Positions 1 to 6,827 of a stretch of 64,000 nucleotides of DNA are shown piece after piece; positions within the stretch are counted from its first letter, which is position 1; every line of letters starts with the position of its first letter. A program made the translations under genes and the position numbers. Source of the DNA: Cytobacillus firmus DS1 (GTDB lineage Bacteria; Bacillota; Bacilli; Bacillales; Cytobacillaceae); assembly GCF_000565285.1 (NCBI RefSeq), contig NZ_APVL01000016.1:1-64000 (forward strand), read 5' to 3'. Below the pieces are notes generated by a model, which saw only the letters and a program-made list of their open reading frames with translations, did no database searches and was not told the DNA's origin.

Positions 1-2
1 TA

Positions 3-46
3 AACGTTGACGTTTTGTTCGTTCAGTTTTCAAAGATCAATCAGTA
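3..46 (-). promoter_or_regulatory. Probable 16S rRNA processing leader (rRNA operon continues outside window)
   Basis: Read on the minus strand this stretch contains CTTTGAAAACTGAAC followed by AAACGTCAACG, the kind of sequence found just before 16S rRNA in Bacillus rRNA operons. It lies immediately downstream of the last tRNA gene. No rRNA sequence is visible inside the window, so the call rests on this leader motif and its position. Confidence 0.5.
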
Positions 47-50
47 AGTT

Positions 51-124
51 TGGAGCGGGTGAAGGGAATCGAACCCTCATCATCAGCTTGGAAGGCTGAG
101 GTTTTACCACTAAACTACACCCGC
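51..124 (-). tRNA. tRNA-Gly (anticodon TCC)
   Basis: Cloverleaf is complete on the minus strand: acceptor GCGGGTG, anticodon loop CTTCCAA with stem TCAGC/GCTGA, T-loop GGTTCGATTCC, and an encoded CCA end. It is the last tRNA of the cluster before the putative rRNA leader. Confidence 0.95.
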
Positions 125-147
125 ATATAGAATTGTTATTTCCCGAA

Positions 148-224
148 TGGTCGGGAAGACAGGATTCGAACCTGCGACCCCTTGGTCCCAAACCAAGTGC
201 TCTACCAAGCTGAGCTACTCCCCG
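148..224 (-). tRNA. tRNA-Pro (anticodon TGG)
   Basis: 77-nt cloverleaf with acceptor CGGGGAG, anticodon loop TTTGGGA in stem CTTGG/CCAAG, T-loop GGTTCGAATCC and encoded CCA. Co-transcribed with the neighbouring tRNA genes. Confidence 0.95.
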
Positions 225-229
225 TATAA

Positions 230-306
230 TGGCGCGCCCGAGAGGAGTCGAACCCCTAACCTTTTGATCCGTAGTCAAACGCTCTATCCAATTGAGCTAC
301 GGGCGC
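230..306 (-). tRNA. tRNA-Arg (anticodon ACG)
   Basis: 77-nt cloverleaf with acceptor GCGCCCG/CGGGCGC, anticodon loop CTACGGA (ACG, read as ICG after editing) and encoded CCA. A strong promoter lies about 20 bp upstream at 328-356, so this gene starts a second transcription unit within the cluster. Confidence 0.95.
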
Positions 307-327
307 ATCTATTAAAGCAACTCTTAT

Positions 328-356
328 ATTATAACGATCTTAAATTCAAATGTCAA
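328..356 (-). promoter_or_regulatory. Sigma-A promoter before tRNA-Arg
   Basis: On the minus strand TTGACA (351-356) and TATAAT (328-333) are both perfect hexamers separated by exactly 17 bp. It would drive tRNA-Arg, tRNA-Pro, tRNA-Gly and the presumed rRNA operon beyond the window edge, as expected for an rrn-type promoter. Confidence 0.85.
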
Positions 357-365
357 TAACTTTTT

Positions 366-451
<86 letters not shown>

Positions 452-510
452 TTAATAAAGCGACAAGCAACATCGTATCAAAACGAAATGCTTAATTCAA
501 TGGTAATTAA

Positions 511-595
511 TGGTGCGGGTGAAGGGAGTCGAACCCCCACGCCTTGCGGCGCCAGATCCTAAGTCTGGTGCGTCTGCCAATTCCGCCACACCCGC
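511..595 (-). tRNA. tRNA-Leu (anticodon TAG)
   Basis: 85-nt class II tRNA with acceptor GCGGGTG, anticodon loop CTTAGGA between CCAGA and TCTGG, a long variable arm and encoded CCA. Confidence 0.95.
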
Positions 596-611
596 AATAT
601 GAAAATTAAAA

Positions 612-687
612 TGGTGAGCCATGAAGGACTCGAACCTTCGACCCTCTGATTAAAAGTCAGATGCTCTACCGACTGAGCTAATGGCTC
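612..687 (-). tRNA. tRNA-Lys (anticodon TTT)
   Basis: 76-nt cloverleaf with acceptor GAGCCAT, anticodon loop CTTTTAA in stem CTGA/TCAG and encoded CCA. A partial copy of its 5' half lies about 110 bp upstream (798-823). Confidence 0.95.
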
Positions 688-797
688 ATAATAATGATGT
701 TCCTAAAATTCAATACTGCTGAGTCAGATGTTCCAAAGCACTTTGTGCTTTGTCACAGATTTCTATTCGGGTGAAGAAATTCACTGAAGCTGCAATC

Positions 798-823
798 TGC
801 TCTACCGACTGAGCTAATGGCTC
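798..823 (-). pseudogene. tRNA-Lys 5'-half remnant
   Basis: The 26 bases encoding the acceptor 5' strand, D arm and start of the anticodon stem are identical to the intact tRNA-Lys at 662-687, but the anticodon loop and T arm are missing. A 9-base piece matching the tRNA-Lys anticodon 3' stem (AGTCAGATG) recurs at 722-730, about 67 bp away. It looks like a broken duplicate of tRNA-Lys inside the cluster. Confidence 0.75.
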
Positions 824-831
824 ATTAAAAA

Positions 832-906
832 TGGCTGGGCTAGCAGGATTCGAACCTGCGAGTGACGGAGTCAAAGTCCGGTGCCTTACCGCTTGGCTAT
901 AGCCCA
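832..906 (-). tRNA. tRNA-Gln (anticodon TTG)
   Basis: 75-nt cloverleaf with acceptor TGGGCTA, anticodon loop CTTTGAC in stem CCGGA/TCCG, T-loop GGTTCGAATCC and encoded CCA. Confidence 0.95.
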
Positions 907-915
907 ATAATAAAA

Positions 916-991
916 TGGCGGTCCCGACGGGAATCGAACCCGCGATCTCCTGCGTGACAGGCAGGCATGTTAACCGCTACACCACGGGACC
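916..991 (-). tRNA. tRNA-Asp (anticodon GTC)
   Basis: 76-nt cloverleaf with acceptor GGTCCCG/CGGGACC, anticodon loop CTGTCAC in stem CCTGC/GCAGG and encoded CCA. Confidence 0.95.
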
Positions 992-1021
992 ATCCACAAA
1001 AACCGTCGGAAATAAAAAAAG

Positions 1022-1093
1022 TGACCCGTACGGGATTCGAACCCGTGTTACCGCCGTGAAAGGGCGGTGTCTTAACCGCTTGACCAACGGGCC
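1022..1093 (-). tRNA. tRNA-Glu (anticodon TTC)
   Basis: 72-nt cloverleaf with acceptor GGCCCGT, anticodon loop CTTTCAC in stem CCGCC/GGCGG. CCA is not encoded here (the discriminator A is followed by CTTT), unlike most neighbours, so it must be added after transcription. Confidence 0.93.
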
Positions 1094-1108
1094 ATTGTTA
1101 GAATTTTC

Positions 1109-1199
1109 TGGCGGAGAAGGAGGGATTTGAACCCTCGCGCCGCTTACGCGACCTACACCCTTAGCAGGGGCGCCTCTTCAGCCACTTGAGTACTTCCCC
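1109..1199 (-). tRNA. tRNA-Ser (anticodon GCT)
   Basis: 91-nt class II tRNA with acceptor GGGGAAG, anticodon loop CTGCTAA, a long variable arm (TCGCGTAAGCGG region) and encoded CCA. Confidence 0.95.
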
Positions 1200-1204
1200 A
1201 AATA

Positions 1205-1279
1205 TGGCTCCGCAGGCAGGATTCGAACCTGCGACCGTTCGGTTAACAGCCGAATGCTCTACCACTGAGCTACTGCGGA
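1205..1279 (-). tRNA. tRNA-Asn (anticodon GTT)
   Basis: 75-nt cloverleaf with acceptor TCCGCAG, anticodon loop CTGTTAA in stem TTCGG/CCGAA and encoded CCA. First tRNA of the cluster, with a promoter about 50 bp upstream. The order Asn-Ser-Glu-(Asp)-Gln-Lys-Leu-Leu resembles the B. subtilis trnS cluster, extended here by Asp, Arg, Pro and Gly. Confidence 0.95.
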
Positions 1280-1330
1280 ATAAAAATAAACTAGATCAAT
1301 AAAACAGTTAACATCTTATCGACTCTTCAT

Positions 1331-1359
1331 ATTATAAGGACGCGGACTATAAAAGTCAA
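1331..1359 (-). promoter_or_regulatory. Sigma-A promoter of the tRNA cluster
   Basis: TTGACT (1354-1359) and a perfect TATAAT (1331-1336) on the minus strand with 17-bp spacing. The predicted start near 1324 gives a leader of about 45 nt before tRNA-Asn. Confidence 0.85.
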
Positions 1360-1432
1360 GCATCTTTTTAGAAGAATTTATTATCCGTTTGTCCTGTATT
1401 GACCTGCGACAATTAATAAATATAATGCGTAC

Positions 1433-1906
1433 TTAATCTAATGTCAATTCTTTTTTGAACACTAATTTCCCTTTACATTTACCGCAGACAAATTTCTTCG
1501 TATCTACTTTTCTTTTTCTCTGAAAAATTTGGCCGCATTCTTTGCAAACATAAACAAGAATCTTAACGGATTTATTTGTTTTAGGGCGATCAGGCAAAGC
1601 TGAACAAAATCGGGGTGCTCCCACTTTCTTCATTAGCAGTCTGAAATCCTGATCACGATGTTTATATCCTTTTCCCTCTAAGTGCAAATGATAATGACAG
1701 AGCTCATGCTTAATAATTCCCACTAATTCCTCATGCCCAAGCTGCTCATAATACTTTTTGTTTATTTCAACATGATGGGAATTCAGCATATATCTTCCGC
1801 CAGTGGATTTTAGGCGTGAATTAAAATATGCTTTGTGGCAAAAGGGCTTGCCGAAGCTTTCTAATGATATCTTTTCAACAAGTTTCTGAAGCTCCTGGTC
1901 ATTCAT
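1433..1906 (-). CDS. ydcK: SprT-like zinc metalloprotease-fold protein (YdcK)
   Basis: 157-residue SprT-family protein. A zinc-metalloprotease-type motif HELCH is at residues 67-71, followed by H73 and H75, and a C-terminal zinc ribbon uses C121-x2-C124 and C141-x2-C144. The family fold resembles eukaryotic Spartan, but the role of the short bacterial SprT/YdcK proteins is unknown and proteolysis is inferred only from the motif. The position between the tRNA cluster and cmpA/tex matches B. subtilis ydcK. The intergenic region on its left carries the tRNA promoter. Confidence 0.88.
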   Translation of the reverse strand: MNDQELQKLVEKISLESFGKPFCHKAYFNSRLKSTGGRYMLNSHHVEINKKYYEQLGHEELVGIIKHELCHYHLHLEGKGYKHRDQDFRLLMKKVGAPRFCSALPDRPKTNKSVKILVYVCKECGQIFQRKRKVDTKKFVCGKCKGKLVFKKELTLD

Positions 1907-2040
1907 CGCAATTTTTTTCCTCTCTTATCGTAAACCTGACAACCTATTATAGCATACATTATATATACCTTTTACAGCTCTGAACTCCTTGCAGAACGAG
2001 GGAGCCATTAGCAGATTCCAATTAACGGGAGGTAAATCGT

Positions 2041-2154
2041 ATGCCTGTATGGTTTCAAAATCAAATCCAGCGTGCTTTTTATGAAAAAGACCGCTATCAG
2101 ATCAAACTGCTGAATCAGTGCTGGTTTTTCTATAGAAAAAAACACTGCTCATAA
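2041..2154 (+). CDS. cmpA: Cortex morphogenetic protein CmpA
   Basis: A 37-codon gene running opposite to its neighbours. It encodes MPVWFQNQIQ... with AFYEKD, YQIKLLNQCW and the C-terminal FYRKKHCS typical of CmpA. In B. subtilis CmpA is a mother-cell protein that delays spore cortex assembly and acts with ClpXP as a quality check by promoting SpoIVA degradation in defective sporangia. The strong ribosome site GGGAGG (2028-2033) is correctly spaced from the ATG. The location between ydcK and tex is conserved. A mother-cell sigma factor promoter is expected, but I could not place one with confidence. Confidence 0.9.
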   Translation: MPVWFQNQIQRAFYEKDRYQIKLLNQCWFFYRKKHCS

Positions 2155-2262
2155 AAAATCGGTGAGACGAAGGTCAATTCAGCTAAACCCGGCCGCACCA
2201 TCCTGGACATATGCCGAAATGCCCTTAGTCCAGCGAAACTCATTCATTTCATCCATCATAAG

Positions 2263-2314
2263 CATAAGCCAAATCACGCTAGAAATAGTGATTTCCGGTG
2301 TGATTTGACTTATG
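2263..2314. repeat. Inverted repeat between cmpA and tex
   Basis: CATAAGCCAAATCAC at 2263-2277 is complementary to GTGATTTGACTTATG at 2300-2314 with one mismatch. A third piece, GTGATTT at 2289-2295, could pair instead with the AAATCAC arm. It has no T-tract, so it is not a standard terminator. It lies between the convergent ends of cmpA and tex. Confidence 0.6.
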
Positions 2315-2347
2315 ACTCGAAATGAACTGTGAAGCTATTAATTTCTA

Positions 2348-4525
2348 TTAATTAGAATGTCCCAGCATTGTTAAGGCGACTCTTCCCTTGTGTTTATCTA
2401 CAGAGTCAACCCAGACTGTTACCACATCACCTACGGAAACGACGTCCAGCGGGTGTTTGACAAATTGACGGCTGAGTTTGGAAATATGAACAAGGCCATC
2501 CTGTTTGACTCCAATATCGACAAAGGCGCCAAAATCCACAACATTCCGCACTGTCCCTTGCAGTTCCATTCCTTCCTGCAGGTCCTCAAGCTTTAGAACT
2601 TCTTTTTTCAAAAGAGGCTTCGGCAGCTCATCACGCGGATCCCTTTCCGGTCTCATTAATGCGTCTATGATATCTTTCAGTGTCAGCTCTCCAATTTCAA
2701 GCTCCCGGGCTGTTCGGCTGATATCTATGCCTTTGAGCGCTTCTCTTAGCGATGGTGAACCAAGGTCATTTGATTTAAAGCCGAGATTAGCCAGCAATTT
2801 ATTTACTTCTGCATATGTTTCCGGATGAATTCCCGTCCGGTCCAGAGGCTCTTTTCCATCGATAATTCGCAGGAAGCCTATTGCCTGTTCATAGGTTTTG
2901 GCACCAAGTCGGGGGATTTTTTTCAATTGCTTGCGGTCCGTGAACTTTCCTTCCTCATCCCGTTTTCTGATTATATTTATGGCAACTGTTTTTGACAGGC
3001 CTGCTACATGCTGCAGCAATGAAGATGATGCTGTATTTACATTGACACCCACCTGGTTTACCGCTGTCTCTACAACAAAAGAAAGGGATTCGGACAGCTT
3101 TTTCTGGGATACGTCATGCTGATATTGACCAACCCCAACTGACTTCGGATCAATCTTAACCAATTCTGCAAGAGGATCCTGGAGGCGTCGGGCGATTGAT
3201 ACGGCACTTCTTTCTTCCACTTGATAATCAGGAAATTCTTCTCTGGCAAGATCCGAGGCAGAGTAAACGCTCGCTCCCGCTTCATTGACTATCAGGTAGA
3301 ATATCTCCTCTTTCATGTCCTTTAATATATCTGCGATGAACTGTTCGGTTTCCCTTGAAGCGGTACCATTACCGATAGCAACCATTTTTACTTTATAGGT
3401 TTTGAGAATTTGAATTACTTTCTCTCGAGCCTGATTCGTTTTAGAAACAGGCGGATGCGGATATATGACTCCGATATCAAGTACTTTTCCAGTTTCATCT
3501 ACGACAGCCAACTTGCACCCTGTTCTGTAGGCAGGGTCTACCCCAAGTACGATTTTTCCTTTTAACGGAGGCTGAAGCAGCAGTTTTCTGAGGTTTTCAG
3601 AAAAAATCATTATTGCCTGTTCTTCTGCTTTTTCAGTCAACTCATTGCGTATTTCACGTTCAATCGATGGCATGATCAGACGCTTGTAGCCATCATCAAT
3701 GGCTTCCTTTACAATGGTGCCTGCAGGAGAACGCTCATCCTTTACCCACTTTTTATATAAGTACTTTAAAATGAATTCGGTATTTGGCTTAATGCTAATC
3801 TTTAATACTTCCTCTTTTTCACCGCGGTTTAATGCAAGTGTGCGGTGTGGAACAATCTTGCTCACTGGTTCCTCATACTCGTAATACATTTCATAAACGC
3901 CTTTTTCGTCATTCTCTTTATTTCTCACAGAGGACTCAATGGTCCCCTTTTTGGCTGTTTCCATTCGGATCCATTTTCTGCTCTCCGCTTCATCTGATAC
4001 CCATTCTGCGATAATATCTTTTGCTCCAGTGATTGCTTCTTCCGGTGTGGTTACTTCCTTTTCATCAGATAAGAATTCTTTGGCTTTTGCAGCAGGGGTT
4101 TCATTTAGCGAAAAGGTAAGAATCCACTCAGCAAAGGGTTCCAGCCCCTTTTCTTTTGCGGCAGTTGCTTTTGTGCGGCGTTTTTGCTTATATGGCCGGT
4201 ATAAGTCTTCTACTTCCTGCAGCTTCACTGCTTTGTTTATTTTGACTTCTAGCTCTTCGGTCAATTTGCCTTGTTCTTCTATTAAGCGGACTACCTCTTC
4301 TTTACGCTGATTTAGGTTTTGTATGTATTGCCAGCGCTCCATGATATCACGGATTTGAACTTCATCCAGTGCTCCTGTCTGTTCCTTTCTGTATCGGGCA
4401 ATAAACGGGACTGTATTTCCCTCTTCCAGTAAGCTGATTGTATTTTTTACTTGTTGGATGCTTATTGATAGTTCCCCAGCGATTAGGTTTAGTATTTGAT
4501 CTTGTTTATCCAATGTTTTTTCCAA
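2348..4525 (-). CDS. tex: Tex-family RNA-binding transcription accessory protein (YdcI)
   Basis: 725-residue cytoplasmic Tex protein: helical N-terminal region, central YqgF/RNase H-like fold (LGVDPAYRTGCKLAV), helix-hairpin-helix segment (SLLQHVAGLS, KIPRLGAKTYEQAIGFL) and C-terminal S1 RNA-binding domain (GTVRNVVDFGAFVDIG...VTVWV). Family members bind nucleic acid and affect transcription, but the mechanism is not settled. Start choice: GGAGG at 4533-4537 lies 7 nt before TTG 4525 and only 1 nt before an in-frame ATG at 4531, so the TTG is preferred. It follows the sigma-B operon on the same strand but is separated from it by a terminator. Confidence 0.93.
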   Translation of the reverse strand: MEKTLDKQDQILNLIAGELSISIQQVKNTISLLEEGNTVPFIARYRKEQTGALDEVQIRDIMERWQYIQNLNQRKEEVVRLIEEQGKLTEELEVKINKAVKLQEVEDLYRPYKQKRRTKATAAKEKGLEPFAEWILTFSLNETPAAKAKEFLSDEKEVTTPEEAITGAKDIIAEWVSDEAESRKWIRMETAKKGTIESSVRNKENDEKGVYEMYYEYEEPVSKIVPHRTLALNRGEKEEVLKISIKPNTEFILKYLYKKWVKDERSPAGTIVKEAIDDGYKRLIMPSIEREIRNELTEKAEEQAIMIFSENLRKLLLQPPLKGKIVLGVDPAYRTGCKLAVVDETGKVLDIGVIYPHPPVSKTNQAREKVIQILKTYKVKMVAIGNGTASRETEQFIADILKDMKEEIFYLIVNEAGASVYSASDLAREEFPDYQVEERSAVSIARRLQDPLAELVKIDPKSVGVGQYQHDVSQKKLSESLSFVVETAVNQVGVNVNTASSSLLQHVAGLSKTVAINIIRKRDEEGKFTDRKQLKKIPRLGAKTYEQAIGFLRIIDGKEPLDRTGIHPETYAEVNKLLANLGFKSNDLGSPSLREALKGIDISRTARELEIGELTLKDIIDALMRPERDPRDELPKPLLKKEVLKLEDLQEGMELQGTVRNVVDFGAFVDIGVKQDGLVHISKLSRQFVKHPLDVVSVGDVVTVWVDSVDKHKGRVALTMLGHSN

Positions 4526-4572
4526 GTTCATTCCTCCAACATAGAGTCTCAATATTCATTTTATCAAAAGAA

Positions 4573-4606
4573 CAAACAAAAAGCTTACCCTGTCTAGAGT
4601 AAGCTT
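4573..4606 (-). terminator. Terminator of the sigma-B operon
   Basis: AAGCTTAC and GTAAGCTT (4581-4606) form an 8-bp stem, followed on the minus strand by TTTGTTTG. The hairpin includes the rsbX stop codon. Confidence 0.8.
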
Positions 4607-5190
4607 CCAAGTATGAAAGTAGCATCATCTGAAGTAGATGGATACTGCTTCTTTATATCTTCCGAGATAAGATCAATAGGGAGAAATGCTTTCAGCAAAG
4701 ATTTAACCCCATGGATATTAAAGCCATCCGAGTATATCAAAAATTTAGACTCCGCTTCATACGTAAACCGCTGGGTATGAAACACCTGCGGCCTTCCTGA
4801 CAGATATCCTGTTACAGGCAGGGGATAAGTGAGTTTTCCTGCAGATGAATAAAGGAAAAATCGAATATTCCCTACACAGCTGTATACAAATTCCCTGGAA
4901 GCAAAATGCACTTTAAACAGCGCGACTGCCGCTCCTCTTTTTTGCAAAAGAATTTCGTTGCAGAGCTTCATAAGCGTATCTACATCTTTTTCATGATGCT
5001 GCTCTACAACGGAAACAACAGCAGAAGAAGCTTCATACGCATATTCCCCGCTACCAAGGCCATCTGCCAGTACACATACAAAATATTCATCCGTTGCGGT
5101 AAAATAATATCCATCTCCGCAGAAAGACTTGCCTTCTTTAGCTGTCTGGTGTGCAATCACTTCGATGTTATCTCTAACCAATTTGGTCAT
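4594..5190 (-). CDS. rsbX: PP2C-type phosphatase RsbX
   Basis: 198-residue PP2C-like serine phosphatase that in B. subtilis dephosphorylates RsbS and RsbR and so resets the stressosome after stress. PP2C features seen are CVLADGLGSGEYAYEA near the N-terminus, YSCVGNIRFF, and LIYSDGFN. ATG 5190 is chosen because GGAG is 8 nt upstream and its ATGA overlaps the sigB stop codon; an upstream GTG at 5199 would sit on the ribosome site. Last gene of the operon. Confidence 0.92.
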   Translation of the reverse strand: MTKLVRDNIEVIAHQTAKEGKSFCGDGYYFTATDEYFVCVLADGLGSGEYAYEASSAVVSVVEQHHEKDVDTLMKLCNEILLQKRGAAVALFKVHFASREFVYSCVGNIRFFLYSSAGKLTYPLPVTGYLSGRPQVFHTQRFTYEAESKFLIYSDGFNIHGVKSLLKAFLPIDLISEDIKKQYPSTSDDATFILGSLL

Positions 5191-5981
5191 GAAAGGCACT
5201 CCGAGTTATTTGTTTCCGAGTGGATCGCTTCCTGAAGCTTTTTGATTGCACGGCGCTGAAGTCGTGAGACATGCATTTGGGAAATCCCCAGTTTATCTCC
5301 AGCTTCCTTTTGGCTCATATTCTCAAGATATGTGTATTGTATAATTAATTTCTCTCTCTCAGACAGGACATGCAGGACTTTTTCAAGCACCAGCATTTGA
5401 TTTACTTTTTCAAAGCCCTCATCCACATTTCCGACGATATCCAAAAGGGTGACCGTTCCGCCATCAGAATCAGCTTCGATAGAATGGTCAACAGAAAGAG
5501 CCTGATAGCTTTTCCCCATTTCCATCGCTTCCAGCACTTCTTCTTCTGAAACACCAAGCGCATCAGCTATTTCGTCTACTCTTGGCGACCTATGAAGCTC
5601 TGTTGTAAGCTCTTCAACGGTAGCTTTAATTTTCGGGCCCAATTCCTTTATGCGGCGCGGAACATGAACGCTCCAGGTCTTATCCCTTAAGAAGCGCTTA
5701 ATTTCCCCAATAATGGTAGGAACAGCAAAGGCCTCAAATGTTTTGCCGAAAGACTCATCATAGCGGCGGATGGCACCCAATAAGCCGATAATGCCTACCT
5801 GGACAATATCCTCATGATAGGATCTCCCTTTTGAGTACTTGCGGGCAATAGCTTCAACTAAATTCTGATATTGAAGAACCAGGGTATTTTGAGCATCTTC
5901 GTCCTGGTGAAGCTGGTAGGCTTTGATTAAAGCATTTGTTTCTTCTTTGGATTTTTGGTTAGGTTGAGATTGTTTTTGCAT
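5187..5981 (-). CDS. sigB: RNA polymerase sigma factor SigB (general stress)
   Basis: 264-residue sigma-70 group 3 factor. Region 2 includes KYSKGRSYHEDIVQVGIIGL and AIRRYD; region 3 includes FLRDKTWSVHVPRRIKELG; region 4 carries the helix-turn-helix MSQKEAGDKLGISQMHVSRL. It directs the general stress regulon and is held inactive by RsbW. It overlaps rsbW by 23 nt and rsbX by 4 nt, suggesting translational coupling. Its own sigma-B-type promoter lies ahead of rsbV, and further candidate target promoters occur in this window. Confidence 0.96.
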   Translation of the reverse strand: MQKQSQPNQKSKEETNALIKAYQLHQDEDAQNTLVLQYQNLVEAIARKYSKGRSYHEDIVQVGIIGLLGAIRRYDESFGKTFEAFAVPTIIGEIKRFLRDKTWSVHVPRRIKELGPKIKATVEELTTELHRSPRVDEIADALGVSEEEVLEAMEMGKSYQALSVDHSIEADSDGGTVTLLDIVGNVDEGFEKVNQMLVLEKVLHVLSEREKLIIQYTYLENMSQKEAGDKLGISQMHVSRLQRRAIKKLQEAIHSETNNSECLS

Positions 5982-6432
5982 CCCTCTCCACCTGCTCCCC
6001 TTCTAGGTATTTGGTCATAAAGACCGTAACACCCTCTTTGTGATGAATTCTTACTTCATCCATCAATGTTTCAATCAGGTATAGACCCAAGCCTCCTTCA
6101 CGCAGAAATTCCACAGAATCCGTCTGGTCATATGGCCCAATGCCTTGTCTGGCAGATTGGAAATCAAAGCTTTTTCCGCTGTCAGCGACCATTACCTCAA
6201 GCCGATCAGAGTATAAACCGAACCCGATGACCACTTCCCCTTGCTCATTCTGTTTGTATGCGTGTTGAACTGCATTGGTGCAAGCTTCACTTGTAGCGAT
6301 CTTAAGGTCTTCAATTTCTTCATATGCAAATCCCATTCTGCTGGCAATCCCTGATAATGTCAGGCGGATTACCCCAACAAATTCCGGCTTGGCCGGAATT
6401 TTCACCTCTATATAATCAAATGGCTCGTTCAT
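5959..6432 (-). CDS. rsbW: Anti-sigma-B factor/serine kinase RsbW
   Basis: 157-residue GHKL-family kinase. The ATP-binding N-box ATSEACTNAVQHAY is near residues 47-60, the G1 box VADSGKSFD near 80-90, and the glycine-rich REGGLGLYLI segment near 110-120. RsbW binds SigB directly and phosphorylates RsbV to stop it relieving the inhibition. Its ATG overlaps the rsbV stop codon, keeping stoichiometry tight. Confidence 0.95.
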   Translation of the reverse strand: MNEPFDYIEVKIPAKPEFVGVIRLTLSGIASRMGFAYEEIEDLKIATSEACTNAVQHAYKQNEQGEVVIGFGLYSDRLEVMVADSGKSFDFQSARQGIGPYDQTDSVEFLREGGLGLYLIETLMDEVRIHHKEGVTVFMTKYLEGEQVERDAKTIST

Positions 6433-6761
6433 TGTACTCCACCTTCAATCCCGCTGTTAATATCGATAATATCCGCCAGGCCTGTAATTTCGAAAAGTCT
6501 CTTTAAACGGTCCGACAAGCCAACAATCTGGAATTTGCCGTTATTGGCACGGACATTTTTAAATACACCAACAAATACGCCTAAGCCGGTACTATCCATA
6601 TAAGAGACTTCAGATAGGTTGACCACCATTTCTACGCCTTCCTTTTCTGTTAAAGGAAAAAGCTCTTCACGGAGTTTAGGTGCCGTATACGCATCAATTT
6701 CTCCGCTTATCATTGCTTCAATCAGCATATCATTTTCTTTTACATCTATAGTAATATTCAT
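6429..6761 (-). CDS. rsbV: Anti-anti-sigma factor RsbV
   Basis: 110-residue STAS-domain protein. The phosphorylatable serine is S57 within SYMDSTGLGVFV. When dephosphorylated by RsbU (or RsbP in B. subtilis) it binds RsbW and frees SigB. The ribosome site GAGGTG is well spaced from ATG 6761. The sigma-B promoter immediately upstream lets rsbV-rsbW-sigB-rsbX be amplified on stress. Confidence 0.95.
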   Translation of the reverse strand: MNITIDVKENDMLIEAMISGEIDAYTAPKLREELFPLTEKEGVEMVVNLSEVSYMDSTGLGVFVGVFKNVRANNGKFQIVGLSDRLKRLFEITGLADIIDINSGIEGGVQ

Positions 6762-6801
6762 AACTGACCCACCTCTTTACATGTCAACTGCTTTTTACTA
6801 G

Positions 6802-6827
6802 TTACCCGCTTTTAAAACCCATTAAAC
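6802..6827 (-). promoter_or_regulatory. Internal sigma-B promoter for rsbV-rsbW-sigB-rsbX
   Basis: On the minus strand GTTTAA (6822-6827) is followed by 14 bp and GGGTAA (6802-6807), close to the sigma-B consensus GTTT-N13-15-GGGTAT. The -35 box overlaps the rsbU stop codon. The arrangement matches the autoregulatory promoter of the B. subtilis sigB operon. Confidence 0.85.

Noticed and set aside
3699-4310. Plus-strand frames opposite tex (and many similar frames opposite other genes)
   Set aside because: All are antisense to strongly conserved proteins and show no ribosome sites or family resemblance.
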